From: Marinobacter salinus
GTDB taxonomy: Bacteria; Pseudomonadota; Gammaproteobacteria; Pseudomonadales; Oleiphilaceae
Direction: 5' to 3'
Length of the DNA: 64,000 nucleotides
Assembly: GCF_001854125.1 (NCBI RefSeq)
Contig: NZ_CP017715.1
Location: 2,108,001 to 2,172,000 of the forward strand
Shown here piece by piece: positions 8,852-17,920 of the stretch. A program made the translations under genes and the position numbers. How positions within the stretch are numbered: position 1 is the stretch's first letter; every line of letters begins with the position of its first letter. A model generated the notes under the pieces. It was given only the letters and a program-made list of their open reading frames with translations, did no database searches and was not told the DNA's origin.

Positions 8852-9583
8852 ATGGGCAGAGCCTACCAAAACCGCAAAGAGTCCATGGCCAAAACGGCTG
8901 CGGCAAAAACCAAGGTCTACAGCAAATACGGTCGAGAGATCTACATGGCCGCAAAATCCGGTGGCACAGACCCGGACGGCAATCTCTCCCTGCGCGGACT
9001 GATTGATCGCGCCAAGAAAGACCAGGTACCCAGCCACGTTATCGACAAAGCGATCGAAAAGGCAAAGGGCGGTGCCGGCGAAGATTACTCCCCCGCGCGC
9101 TACGAGGGCTACGGTCCTGGCAACTGCATGGTCATCGTGGACTGCCTGACCGACAACCCGAACCGCACCTTTGGTGATGTCCGCCTGGCGTTCACGAAAA
9201 CCAAATGCAAGATTGGCACGCCCGGCACAGTCGCACATATGTTTGATCACAGCGCCATTTTCGTCTTCAAGGGCGAAGACGAAGAAGCTGTGCTCGAAGC
9301 CCTGATGGAAGCCGATGTGGACGTTACCGACATCGAAACTGAAGACGGTCAGATCACGGTATTCACCCCGAACACTGAATACGCCAAGGCCAAGCAGGCG
9401 TTGGTGGATGCATTCGAAGGCATTGATTTCGAGGTGGACGAAATCCAGTTTCTGCCCCAGACCACAACTCCGGTGGAGGGCGATGATATTCCCCTGTTCG
9501 AGAAATTTCTCGATATGCTGAACGAACTGGATGACGTTCAGAACGTTTTCCACAACGCCGAATTGCCCGAGCAAGAAGACTGA
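8852..9583 (+). CDS. yeeN: YebC/PmpR-family protein, YeeN type
   Basis: A 243-residue member of the YebC/TACO1 family. It starts [19 protein letters not shown] rather than the MAGHSKW... of YebC, and shares with E. coli YeeN the stretches [29 protein letters not shown] and [19 protein letters not shown]. YebC-family proteins have been described both as DNA-binding regulators and as ribosome-associated factors easing translation through difficult sequences; which applies to the YeeN branch is not known from the sequence. GAGAGG precedes the start. A 283-bp gap upstream holds no recognisable gene. Confidence 0.9.
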   Translation: MGRAYQNRKESMAKTAAAKTKVYSKYGREIYMAAKSGGTDPDGNLSLRGLIDRAKKDQVPSHVIDKAIEKAKGGAGEDYSPARYEGYGPGNCMVIVDCLTDNPNRTFGDVRLAFTKTKCKIGTPGTVAHMFDHSAIFVFKGEDEEAVLEALMEADVDVTDIETEDGQITVFTPNTEYAKAKQALVDAFEGIDFEVDEIQFLPQTTTPVEGDDIPLFEKFLDMLNELDDVQNVFHNAELPEQED

Positions 9584-9611
9584 ACGACTGCATTTACGTC
9601 GGAGACACCGG

Positions 9612-10352
9612 ATGGACACACCAGAAACCGAAAGCACTGCCCCACGGGTCGTCATCCTCAAAACCGGCAGTACCTATGCCGGTCTGAGGGGGCAGTTCGG
9701 GGATTTTGACGAGTGGTTCATCCGCGGACTCTCACCGGATCTGGCGCTGGTGGTCGTGAATGTGGAGGCCGGCGAGTCACCCGGTGAGCCCGAAGACTGG
9801 GATGCCATCGTTATTACCGGTTCTCCGGCAATGGTCAGCGACCGGGCACCCTGGAGCGAAGCCACTGCGACGTGGATCGCTAGTGCGGTAAGAAAGGAAA
9901 TCCCGGTTCTGGGCGTGTGCTATGGGCATCAGCTGTTGGCACATGCCCTGGGCGGCGAGGCAGGCTACCCCCCAAGGGGCCGCGAAACAGGCACCCACAG
10001 TGTCGAGCTTTTGCCGGCAGCCAAAACGGATCCCCTGTTTCAGTCGATGCCAACACGTTTCAAAGCCCATCTGACCCACAGACAGTCCGCACTGCAACTG
10101 CCACCCGGCGCTGTGCTGCTGGCAAGGAACGACTTTGAGCCACACCAGGCTTTCCGGGTTGGTACATGCGCCTGGGGCGTCCAGTTTCATCCGGAATTCA
10201 ATGACGCCATCATGAAAGCTTACCTGGAAGTACAGGCACCGGACCTGGAGAAGGAAAATCTCGATTCCGCCGCCCTGATTGCGGGTGTTGAGCCAGCGCC
10301 GGAGGCCTCTAGCCTCCTGAAGCGCTTTTCAGAGCTGGTGTTGCAGAGGTAA
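9612..10352 (+). CDS. Class I glutamine amidotransferase-like protein
   Basis: A 246-residue stand-alone GATase domain. The nucleophile elbow is in VLGVCYGHQLLAHALGG (Cys near residue 105), and the catalytic His-Glu pair lies in WGVQFHPEF near 196-198. The arrangement resembles the GMP synthase-like amidotransferases and gamma-glutamyl hydrolase-type proteins found alone in many proteobacteria. The start at 9612 follows GGAGACACCG closely after the yeeN stop (28 bp), so the two are probably cotranscribed; the longer open frame overlaps yeeN and is not used. The acceptor substrate is unknown. Confidence 0.85.
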   Translation: MDTPETESTAPRVVILKTGSTYAGLRGQFGDFDEWFIRGLSPDLALVVVNVEAGESPGEPEDWDAIVITGSPAMVSDRAPWSEATATWIASAVRKEIPVLGVCYGHQLLAHALGGEAGYPPRGRETGTHSVELLPAAKTDPLFQSMPTRFKAHLTHRQSALQLPPGAVLLARNDFEPHQAFRVGTCAWGVQFHPEFNDAIMKAYLEVQAPDLEKENLDSAALIAGVEPAPEASSLLKRFSELVLQR

Positions 10353-10371
10353 ACGCCTGGCGGCCTCCCCC

Positions 10372-10722
10372 TCAGTCGAGAATGTATGCCGTCTTCTCCA
10401 GGGTATTCTCTTCTTCATCAATAAAACGGAACTCGTTCCAGCCCACTCGCACCATGTCGTTGCTGTTAAGACGCTGGCGGCCGTCAACACGGATGTCATT
10501 CACGAACGTCCCGTTGGTGCTCTCGTTATCGGTAATGTAATAATCGATGGTGCCCTCCAGGTAGGCATTGGGCACGGCCTCGATCATCGCATGCTGGCCA
10601 CTCACCGAAATTTCATCAATACGAATGTCGTTATCAGCACGGCGGCCAATCCGGGTTTCCGGCTGCCCCAACTCAAACGTGTTCACCACCACGTTGTCGA
10701 CCAGTTGTGAAAGCGATGCCAT
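10372..10722 (-). CDS. FHA-domain protein
   Basis: A compact 116-residue forkhead-associated domain that binds phosphothreonine. Hallmarks are RIGRRADNDI, the SGQHAMIE core (the usual SxxH) and ESTNGTFVND. It has no other domain. It is the third gene of a leftward trio with a PP2C phosphatase (14 bp upstream) and a membrane Ser/Thr kinase, so it is the likely phosphopeptide reader or substrate of that kinase. No type VI secretion genes are next to it. Confidence 0.92.
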   Translation of the reverse strand: MASLSQLVDNVVVNTFELGQPETRIGRRADNDIRIDEISVSGQHAMIEAVPNAYLEGTIDYYITDNESTNGTFVNDIRVDGRQRLNSNDMVRVGWNEFRFIDEEENTLEKTAYILD

Positions 10723-10736
10723 GTCAGTTTCCTCTG

Positions 10737-11489
10737 CTAATCCAGGGTCAGTAAAACAACAGATACATTGTCGGATGCCTGATTTTCCAGGGCGGTATCA
10801 ATCAACGCCTGCGCTGCATCCTCAATACTGCTGCACTCATTCAACACGTTTTTCCAGGTCCATTCCGGGACTGAGTTGGTTAGGCCGTCGGAGCACATCA
10901 ACAGATTGTCACCACTCTGCAGATGCTCACTTCGGTAACTTATTTCAACAGGGTCCATGGAACCGACGGCGCGGGTCAGGACATTTCTGAACGGCACATT
11001 GGGCACATCAGCTTCTGTGATGCTGCCGTCTTCCAGCATATTCTGAACCACGGTATCGTCACGGGTCAGGCAGGTTGCGCACCCGCCCCTTATCAGATAA
11101 CACCGCGAATCACCCACGTGGGCGACATGGACTTCATTTCCCTTAACCCAGGCGGCTACCAGGGTCGTTCCCATTTTGTCCAGCCGGGGCTCCGAAGCCC
11201 GCCGATCCAGAATGCGCTCATTGGCAACGGAAAACGCCACCTGGAGACGTGCACGGATGGTTTCGCCCGCCACCTCACCGTTGGTGGCACCGAACTCCGG
11301 TAAAAGCGATTCCATCACCACATCGACCGCCATGCGGCTCGCTATCTCACCCCCCTGATACCCGCCCATACCGTCAGCAACGACCATCAGTGCGGAGCTA
11401 CCGTTCTCGTTAACATGCCAGGCAACCACATCCTGGTTGCTGTCCCGGACCGCCCCGGTGTGGCTTCGTCCTGCAACATCCATAGCCAT
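10737..11489 (-). CDS. PP2C-family protein Ser/Thr phosphatase
   Basis: A 250-residue PPM/PP2C phosphatase, cytosolic, with the metal-binding motifs in order: SHTGAVRDSNQD near residue 10, VVADGMGGYQGGE near 37, THVGDSRCYLI in variant form (VAHVGDSR) near 120, LMCSDGLTN near 195 and a final ASDNVSVVLL. It should dephosphorylate targets of the kinase encoded just upstream. Its start codon overlaps the kinase stop (TGATG), so the two are translationally coupled. A second ATG two codons on is also possible. Confidence 0.95.
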   Translation of the reverse strand: MAMDVAGRSHTGAVRDSNQDVVAWHVNENGSSALMVVADGMGGYQGGEIASRMAVDVVMESLLPEFGATNGEVAGETIRARLQVAFSVANERILDRRASEPRLDKMGTTLVAAWVKGNEVHVAHVGDSRCYLIRGGCATCLTRDDTVVQNMLEDGSITEADVPNVPFRNVLTRAVGSMDPVEISYRSEHLQSGDNLLMCSDGLTNSVPEWTWKNVLNECSSIEDAAQALIDTALENQASDNVSVVLLTLD

Positions 11490-13138
11490 CAGGAGGCCTC
11501 CTCCCTTGCTTCCCTTACCGCCAGTCTGCGTACCGCCTCAGCCATGGTGGCGGCGGAGGCAAAGCGTTTGTCCGGGTCTCGCTGGATCGCCTTGTTGATG
11601 AGCCTCACCACCCCGTTGGGCAGCTCCGGATTGAACTCGCGTACACTTTTGGGACGTTTGTTCAGAATCTGATAAGTCAGATTAGCCAGAGTGTCGCCCT
11701 GGTATGGCGTCTCACCACTGACCAGCTTATACAGCGTAATACCGAGGCTGTAGATGTCCGAGGCTCCGGATACTTTCTGGCCTTTGAGCTGTTCCGGTGA
11801 CATGTACAGCGGGCTACCCATGACGGTGCCCGTCCGGGTGCGGGAATCGTCTGAAATTTTGGCGATGCCAAAGTCGGTGATCTTGATACCACGCGTATCC
11901 GGGTTAAAGATAATGTTTCCCGGCTTGATGTCGCGATGAACAATCTTCTGGCTATGCGCGTAAGCGAGCGCATCTGCAACCCGGGCAATAACATCCAGCA
12001 CCGTCGGCAGCGGAAGCAATCGGCCCGGTTTACCAAATTCGCTGAGCGGCCGGCCCTGGGCATAATCCATGGCGATGTACGCCAGGTCCGCCTCCTCCCC
12101 GACATCGTAAACAGTCACAATGGCCGGATGGTTGAGACGCCCGGCAGCCTCTGCCTCCCGGAAGAAACGGTCTTTCAGGTCCTGCAGCTGGCCATCATCG
12201 AAGGCCTGATAGCTAAGGGTTTTAATCGCCACAGTGCGGGCGATCTTCGGGTCCTTACCCAAATAGACAACGCCCATCGCACCACGGCCGATTTCCCGTT
12301 CAATCTCATAGCGACCCAGCGTCGGGCGGCTGACCGACTGCTCAGGCATAAGCAGAGTCCGTGTGTTATCAAACCCGCCAGGCTGGAAAACCGTGGCATC
12401 AGTGGACAGTTTTTCCAACGCGGAAAGCCGCTCAGCCACATCACGGAAGCTCTTTCGTTGCTCCAGAATGCCCCGGTAGGTCCCAACTGCTTTCTCGTAC
12501 TGGCGTTTTCGTTCCTGCTGAATGGCAATCTGATAGCGAAGCTCCAGAGCATCTTCACAGGACGGACAATCCAGTAATGCCTCCAACGCTTCATCCGGGT
12601 GGCCCTGCTGCAACAGAAGCTTTGCAAGCCGCAACCTGGCATCGCGTACATTTTCCGCCAAGGCCGTTATCTGGCGGTGGGGTTGCAGCCAGAACAGCAT
12701 CACTACGAAGCCGAGTGTCAGGAGCGTAATTGTCTCGCCCAGCGGCAGCCACTCATTGCGATAAAACATCAATGCAGCCTGCAGGACGACCAGCGAGCCT
12801 CCAAGCAGAAGCGTCACAGGGAGCGCAACCGCAGCCCCCATTCGGGGAATCGCAAACACCAGATACAGGGCAGCCGCCATCATACCGGCGCGGATCGCCA
12901 GATCGGACCACCGGGGTTCAATCAAACCTCGGGCAGCCAACGCCGAATCCAGGGATCCCACGGGCACCGGTGCCGCAAAGCTACCGGTGTCCGGGGTCCC
13001 GAGGACACTGAACAAAGCTCTGTCAGCCCAGCTCAGAAAGCCGAGTTGATCTCCTGCAATAGCGAACAGGATTGCAGCCAGCAGGATCAGAACCCTGAGG
13101 CTGAAGAGGCGAGACACGACCGAAAAAATGGAATTCAC
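11489..13138 (-). CDS. Membrane-anchored Ser/Thr protein kinase with N-terminal membrane region
   Basis: A 549-residue Hanks-type kinase. The N-terminal part has one membrane helix (about 11-30), a short loop, then three close helices (about 83-153), a layout reminiscent of CHASE2 receptor kinases but with only about 50 residues outside. Residues 160-245 look like TPR-like helices. The kinase domain fills 277-540: glycine loop IGRGAMGVVY, Lys306 in VAIKTL, HRDIKPGN at 401, DFGIAK at 422 and GSPLYMSPEQ. All catalytic residues are present. It heads the kinase-phosphatase-FHA operon. The domain order (membrane part first, kinase last) is opposite to PASTA kinases. Confidence 0.93.
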   Translation of the reverse strand: MNSIFSVVSRLFSLRVLILLAAILFAIAGDQLGFLSWADRALFSVLGTPDTGSFAAPVPVGSLDSALAARGLIEPRWSDLAIRAGMMAAALYLVFAIPRMGAAVALPVTLLLGGSLVVLQAALMFYRNEWLPLGETITLLTLGFVVMLFWLQPHRQITALAENVRDARLRLAKLLLQQGHPDEALEALLDCPSCEDALELRYQIAIQQERKRQYEKAVGTYRGILEQRKSFRDVAERLSALEKLSTDATVFQPGGFDNTRTLLMPEQSVSRPTLGRYEIEREIGRGAMGVVYLGKDPKIARTVAIKTLSYQAFDDGQLQDLKDRFFREAEAAGRLNHPAIVTVYDVGEEADLAYIAMDYAQGRPLSEFGKPGRLLPLPTVLDVIARVADALAYAHSQKIVHRDIKPGNIIFNPDTRGIKITDFGIAKISDDSRTRTGTVMGSPLYMSPEQLKGQKVSGASDIYSLGITLYKLVSGETPYQGDTLANLTYQILNKRPKSVREFNPELPNGVVRLINKAIQRDPDKRFASAATMAEAVRRLAVREAREEAS

Positions 13139-13300
13139 AGGCAGCTTTATTCTAAATGATTGATCTGTCTAGTTTAGAAACAGCCAGTGCGACGCGATAC
13201 AGGCGAAGGCGGTTTTTTTGTAAGGGTTTGTTTACCTGCGAGGGAGGTCACGTATAGTTGGTAGCCCCAGCCATCAAAAAAGCATGACGGAACATCGGTA

Positions 13301-14746
13301 ATGACATTGAAGTTATTGATCAGTCTGGCATTGCTCGCACTGGCAGGTATCGGGTTGTACCACACGCACAAGTCGCTGCCGCCCGGCATCAGCTATCGCG
13401 GGCCGATTGCACCTCTGATTGACCCGGTATTGCTTTCAGACATCACCCAACACCACGCCGATGGCTCGGAAACCCGGCATCATGAAATCTTCGACGAGGT
13501 ATTCCGACTGGTTGGCCAGGCCGAGCGGTTCGTCCTGCTGGACATGTTTCTCTTCAACAGCACCAAGCCAGAAGGCGTCGCACACCGGCCCCTCGCCGAA
13601 CAACTTACCGACACATTGCTTGCCCGCAAAAAAGCCAGGCCGGACCTGAAGATCATCGTCATCTCCGACCCCCTCAATACCATGTATGGAGGCACCGCCT
13701 CACCCTGGTTCGAAGCCCTTCGGAAGGCGGGTATAACAGTCGTAGAGACCAGCCTGACACCGCTCAGGGACAGCAACCCTGCGTGGTCGGCAATCTGGCG
13801 GGCATGTTGCCAGTGGCTCGGTAACAACCCGCGGGGAGGCTGGCTGGATAACGCGTTGGGCAACCACCCCGTAACCTTGCGAAGCTACCTGGCCCTGCCA
13901 AACTTCAAAGCCAACCACCGCAAACTACTGGTGGTCGATGACGGGCCTGAATTACGTGCAGTTGTAACATCCGCCAACCCTCACGACGGCAGCAGCCGAC
14001 ACAGCAACCTGGGGCTGAGCTTTGCGGGCCCGGCTGTCATGGACGTACTGAAAAGCGAGCGGGCAGTTCTGGCAATGTCCGGTGCCGACACGTCGATCAT
14101 AGACGCCCGAATTGACCACCACGGAAAGAAGAAACCCGCCAACGGGAATCCCGGCGACCTCGTGGCGGTGCTAACGGAATCCGCAATACGGGATGCTGCG
14201 CTTACGATGATCCAGTCAGCCGGAACCGGCGACAGGCTGGACCTGGCCGTGTTTTACCTGTCCCATCGCAAAGTCGTGGAGGCTTTGCTCGCGGCCAAAG
14301 CCCGCGGTGCCGAGCTTCGGGTATTACTGGATGCAAATAACGAAGCGTTCGGCCATGACAAGAGCGGAATTCCAAACCGGCAGGTTGCCATGGAGCTTCA
14401 CAAAGCTGGCGTTCCTGTACGCTGGTGTTACACCCGGGGAGAACAATGCCATAGCAAGCTCCTGACGCTGACTCCGGAAAAGGGCAATACCCGGATTTTG
14501 CTGGGTTCTGCCAATTTTACCCGTCGTAATCTGGATGACCTGAACCTGGAAACGAATGTCTGGATTTCCGTTGCGGAAGCTTCTCCCGTCGCTCAGAAAG
14601 CAGCCCGTTTCTTTGACCTGCAGTGGCAGTTGGGACCAGACAATGATCCGGTGATGAGCCTGCCATACGAAGCCTGGGCTGATGAATCCCGGCTCCGGTA
14701 CTGGCGCTATCGCATCATGGAAGCCTCGGGGCTTTCCACGTTTTGA
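13301..14746 (+). CDS. Phospholipase D-like/cardiolipin synthase-like protein
   Basis: A 481-residue protein with an N-terminal membrane anchor or signal (LKLLISLALLALAGIGLYHT) and two PLD half-domains. The first HKD motif is in KANHRKLLVVDD with TSANPHDGSS, near residue 207; the second is in CHSKLLTLTPEKGNTRILLGS followed by ANF, near 386. Both catalytic His/Lys pairs are present, although the Asp of HxKx4D is not in canonical spacing. It probably acts on phospholipids at the membrane, as in cardiolipin synthase-type transphosphatidylation, but a phosphodiesterase role is equally possible. It is divergent from the kinase operon across a 162-bp gap. Confidence 0.82.
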   Translation: MTLKLLISLALLALAGIGLYHTHKSLPPGISYRGPIAPLIDPVLLSDITQHHADGSETRHHEIFDEVFRLVGQAERFVLLDMFLFNSTKPEGVAHRPLAEQLTDTLLARKKARPDLKIIVISDPLNTMYGGTASPWFEALRKAGITVVETSLTPLRDSNPAWSAIWRACCQWLGNNPRGGWLDNALGNHPVTLRSYLALPNFKANHRKLLVVDDGPELRAVVTSANPHDGSSRHSNLGLSFAGPAVMDVLKSERAVLAMSGADTSIIDARIDHHGKKKPANGNPGDLVAVLTESAIRDAALTMIQSAGTGDRLDLAVFYLSHRKVVEALLAAKARGAELRVLLDANNEAFGHDKSGIPNRQVAMELHKAGVPVRWCYTRGEQCHSKLLTLTPEKGNTRILLGSANFTRRNLDDLNLETNVWISVAEASPVAQKAARFFDLQWQLGPDNDPVMSLPYEAWADESRLRYWRYRIMEASGLSTF

Positions 14747-14833
14747 AACATCGGGATGACAATTTTGTATATTGAACATATACATAACTGTGCTCTACTG
14801 TAATGTGAACATAACGAATAACGGGAGCCTGAA

Positions 14834-15235
14834 ATGTCCGGTATCAGAAAGCACCTGAAGAACGTCTCTTTCCTTCTGGCTATTATGCTGACGGTTGGAT
14901 CCGTCTGGTCTTCAACGGCATCTGCCGCCATGGTGGGCACCGGCGAAATGATCAGCGAACAACAGGTTCAGCTGGACCGCCAGCAATTGTTAAGCATGCT
15001 TGATAAACAGGAGGTCCAGGACAAACTGGTTGAGATGGGCGTTAGCCAGGATCAGGTAAAGGACCGCATCCAGAATCTCACACCACAGGAACTGGCGGAT
15101 TTCGAACAACAGCTGGCCGAAGCGCCTGCAGGCCAGGATGTTGTGGGCATCATTGTGCTGTTTCTGCTGGTATTCATAATTACCGATATGCTTTGTGCGA
15201 CCAACGTTTTCCCGTTCGTAAACTGCATCCGGTAA
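14834..15235 (+). CDS. PA2779-family small membrane protein
   Basis: A 133-residue protein with an N-terminal hydrophobic export signal (cleavage probably after ASA), a glutamine-rich helical middle (EQQVQLDRQQLLSMLDKQE, then a VSQDQVKDRIQNLTPQEL pattern) and a C-terminal membrane helix (VVGIIVLFLLVFIITDM). The same architecture is known as the PA2779 family, which sits next to a PA2778-type peptidase in Pseudomonas and relatives; here too the next gene starts at the base after this stop. Function is unknown. GGGAG precedes the ATG. Two copies of TGAACATA, 33 bp apart, lie in the short upstream gap (14773 and 14806). Confidence 0.8.
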   Translation: MSGIRKHLKNVSFLLAIMLTVGSVWSSTASAAMVGTGEMISEQQVQLDRQQLLSMLDKQEVQDKLVEMGVSQDQVKDRIQNLTPQELADFEQQLAEAPAGQDVVGIIVLFLLVFIITDMLCATNVFPFVNCIR

Positions 15236-16276
15236 GTGCGCTTTTCAGCCCGACTCAAGCCGGCCGGCCATCTTGCCAGTCTGATGCTGGTTCTCTTGCT
15301 GGCCGGCTGCGCCTCAGCACCTCAATGGCCCGCAACCACCGATAAGAGTCAGCCCCTGCAACAGCGTGTTGTGCTTGAGGAAATACCGTTTTACCCTCAG
15401 GAGCGCTACCAGTGTGGTCCGGCCGCTCTGGCCATGATGCTAAACAGCCAGGGGCTGAACACCGATCCCGAAGTGCTTAAGGAGCTGGTGTATATTCCGG
15501 GACGGGAAGGCTCACTGCAGGTAGAGATGGTTGCTGCGGGACGCGCACACGGAATGCTGGTCTACCGCCTGGATGGCGATCTGGAAAGCCTGTTCCGGGA
15601 AGTGTATGAGGGACACCCTGTCCTGGTGATGCAGAACCTCATGTTCGACTGGTGGCCACAGTGGCATTTTGCCGTGGTGATCGGCTTTGATGCGCAAAAG
15701 CGTAATGTCATTCTGCACACCGGCACCCGCGAACGATATGAGACCAGCGTGGAAGTGTTCACCAACACATGGGCCCGTTCGGGAAACTGGGCGGTGGTCA
15801 TACTGCCACCAGACCAGCTGCCGGCAACCGCTACCCCTCTGAATTTCCTGGCTTCAGCAAACGACCTTGAAACCACCGGACGCACTGACGCGGCGATGAC
15901 AGCCTATGAGACGGCAGAACAACGCTGGCCCGATCAGCCCGCGGCCATCCTTGGGCAAGGCAACATTGCATTCGCGCGGAACAATATGCGACAAGCCGCA
16001 GACGATTTTGCCCGCATGGTCAAAGAGTTTCCTGACGCGGCGGAAGGCTGGAACAACCTCGCTTACACCCTGAACCAGATGGGCTGTGCTGATGAGGCAC
16101 AAAAAGCGCAACAGTGTGCGTCAGCCCTTGCACCGAAACGCTTTGAAGCGTCCCTGGAATCAACGCACTTAAAACCCAGGCCTTCAGACTGCCGTGTTCC
16201 GGAATGCCCTGTGTCCGTCACTGACCAGGCGTCAGCAGTTTCCGGAACAAAGCCACATCCTTCACAGGAACGGTAA
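15236..16276 (+). CDS. PA2778-family lipoprotein cysteine peptidase with TPR repeats
   Basis: A 346-residue lipoprotein. The start is GTG, immediately after the preceding stop codon. The signal peptide ends in the lipobox LLLAGC (Cys about 24). A C39-like papain-fold domain follows: QERYQCGPAALAMML with the likely nucleophile Cys near 60, and WPQWHFAVVIGFD with the histidine near 143. Residues about 200-300 form TPR-type helices (TAYETAEQRWPDQPAAILG and similar). It is translationally coupled to the PA2779-type gene. The last 59 bp overlap the opposing methyltransferase gene, so the polar C-terminal tail is probably not conserved. The substrate is unknown; it is expected at the envelope. Confidence 0.82.
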   Translation: MRFSARLKPAGHLASLMLVLLLAGCASAPQWPATTDKSQPLQQRVVLEEIPFYPQERYQCGPAALAMMLNSQGLNTDPEVLKELVYIPGREGSLQVEMVAAGRAHGMLVYRLDGDLESLFREVYEGHPVLVMQNLMFDWWPQWHFAVVIGFDAQKRNVILHTGTRERYETSVEVFTNTWARSGNWAVVILPPDQLPATATPLNFLASANDLETTGRTDAAMTAYETAEQRWPDQPAAILGQGNIAFARNNMRQAADDFARMVKEFPDAAEGWNNLAYTLNQMGCADEAQKAQQCASALAPKRFEASLESTHLKPRPSDCRVPECPVSVTDQASAVSGTKPHPSQER

Positions 16277-16868
16277 GCTCCCATCCCATCTTTGCGGCAA
16301 TAGCCGATAGTGTCTGTTCGCGGTAAAACACCACATGCGTCGGGTCCCGACGGTAATGCCAGTTAGCAAAGCGGGCGTCATCCGTCTGGAGGCAGGTCAT
16401 TGTGCCAAGCCAGCCTCCTGGTTTGAGCAGACTGTCCAGTTGTCTGAAAACCGCCGCAGGTTGATGCAAATGTTCCAGCACTTCCGTGCAGGTCACAAAG
16501 TCATACTGGCGGTTCAATACATCGGCGGCCGGATAAAAAAAGGGATCATAAAGGCTCATGGCCATACCGGCGTCACCAAGCATGCCAGCCAGAGCCGGGC
16601 CCGGCCCACAGCCAAAGTCGAGGCCCGTAGCCCCGGCCGGAAGTTTTGCCAGCAGCGGCTCCGCCAGTTTGGACAGAAACCGCCGATAGCCGGGATCATC
16701 GGTCCCGTTTTCATGGTGTTCGTAAATCGCCCGTTCCTGTGATTCCGACAACCGGCAGGATTCATCCATCACTGTGGCTGCGCATACCCGACACCGCAGG
16801 TATCGCTGCGCCTTAACCGTGGCAAAATCGGACATCTGCCCCTTCTCACACACCGGGCAATCCCTCAC
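16218..16868 (-). CDS. SAM-dependent methyltransferase with N-terminal zinc ribbon
   Basis: A 216-residue class I methyltransferase. The N-terminus has two CxxC pairs (CPVC near residue 4, CRVC near 26), likely one zinc site; the SAM motif is GLDFGCGPGPAL near 82; CTEVLEHLHQP near 126 and LKPGGWLGTM near 148 are typical of the Methyltransf_23 type. The acceptor substrate cannot be inferred. It is convergent with the PA2778-type gene and overlaps its 3' end by 59 bp, an unusually long tail-to-tail overlap for this region. Confidence 0.85.
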   Translation of the reverse strand: MRDCPVCEKGQMSDFATVKAQRYLRCRVCAATVMDESCRLSESQERAIYEHHENGTDDPGYRRFLSKLAEPLLAKLPAGATGLDFGCGPGPALAGMLGDAGMAMSLYDPFFYPAADVLNRQYDFVTCTEVLEHLHQPAAVFRQLDSLLKPGGWLGTMTCLQTDDARFANWHYRRDPTHVVFYREQTLSAIAAKMGWELTVPVKDVALFRKLLTPGQ

Positions 16869-16911
16869 TCACACCCCCAATCTGAAGACTGCTTCATCAT
16901 CATACCCGGGA

Positions 16912-17892
16912 TTACCGGACAGCCTGACGCAACTGCCTGTCCAGCTCGGGCGCATCCAGCGCGCCCCCGCTGATGACTTCCAGGCGGGACTGTTCACGGG
17001 TTTCGGCTTCCGTTACTGACAAAGCACCATCGACGGCGTTTATCACTCGCCATCCTTGCGTGGTATGCGCAACAGCCTTGAAACGCACAAACCGACTGTC
17101 CATGGCCATCGCGAGCAATACATTCTCATCCAGAACCTTATCGGGATGAACACGCCAGCCAACGCTGAAAAAGCCCTGACCCGCGTTTTCAGCAATCTGC
17201 CAGGGATTCTCATCCACAGATTCCGGGACGTCGACCCCATGTTCCCGATGGTGATGGTGATGGTGCGCCTCAGGCGTTGAAACCTCTGGCAATGCGGTGT
17301 TGCCACTGAGCCATTCAGGTCTCAACCGGCCCTGACAAGTCAGGAACACTGCTCGCTTTTCCGGCTGAAGGTCTCTCGCCCAGTTCTCAAACCGGGTCAG
17401 TTGTTCAGGCGTGCAAAGATCGGTCTTGTTGGCCACGAGGATATCGGCGGCGGCGACCTGGTCGCGGAACTGAACATTCTCCAAAACACGTCGGTCTTCC
17501 AGTTTCCGGGGGTCCACCAGGGTGATGACCGGCCCCAGTTCAAGCACATCGGCGTAATGCTCGCCTGTCAGGGTTTCGAGAATTTGCGAGGGATGCCCGA
17601 GCCCGGTTGGCTCGATAATCAGCCGGTCAGGTTTTGACTTGTGAATCAGCTGATTCAGACCAATCTGCATCGGCAAGCCCGCCACGCAACACATGCATCC
17701 TCCCGGTACCTCCCTAACGAAGGTACCTTCGGTTTGCAGCATGGCGCCATCAATGCCGACATCACCAAATTCATTCACCAGAACGGCCCAGACCTCATCC
17801 TCGGGTTTGCTTTTCAGCAAATCGAGAATAGCGGTGGTTTTACCGACGCCAAGGAAACCGAGGATCAGATTGGTAGGAATAGGTTGCTTCAT
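16912..17892 (-). CDS. COG0523/CobW-type GTPase metallochaperone, probably Zur-regulated
   Basis: A 326-residue G3E GTPase of the COG0523 family. It has Walker A GFLGVGKTT at 12, the metal-binding GGCMCC (CxCC) near 64, a Walker B-like IIEPTGLGHP, the guanine motif NKTD near 154, a run of six histidines near 210 and a C-terminal CobW_C domain. Such proteins deliver metal, usually zinc, during starvation (ZigA/YeiR/YjiA relatives). A Zur-type palindrome lies about 30 bp upstream of the ATG, which supports a zinc role over cobalt. The His run is a natural metal-binding loop of this family, not an artefact. Confidence 0.93.
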   Translation of the reverse strand: MKQPIPTNLILGFLGVGKTTAILDLLKSKPEDEVWAVLVNEFGDVGIDGAMLQTEGTFVREVPGGCMCCVAGLPMQIGLNQLIHKSKPDRLIIEPTGLGHPSQILETLTGEHYADVLELGPVITLVDPRKLEDRRVLENVQFRDQVAAADILVANKTDLCTPEQLTRFENWARDLQPEKRAVFLTCQGRLRPEWLSGNTALPEVSTPEAHHHHHHREHGVDVPESVDENPWQIAENAGQGFFSVGWRVHPDKVLDENVLLAMAMDSRFVRFKAVAHTTQGWRVINAVDGALSVTEAETREQSRLEVISGGALDAPELDRQLRQAVR

Positions 17893-17920
17893 GTCGCACT
17901 CGCGGCCGGTCGGGATGGGT

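Noticed and set aside
8738..9661. 307-codon minus-strand open frame
   Set aside because: It is the antisense shadow of yeeN and the amidotransferase start; the translated protein has no recognisable motif and no RBS.
17250..17275. Run of six histidines, as in an engineered tag
   Set aside because: Internal His runs are common in COG0523 metallochaperones and the surrounding sequence is continuous with the family; no vector sequence is present.
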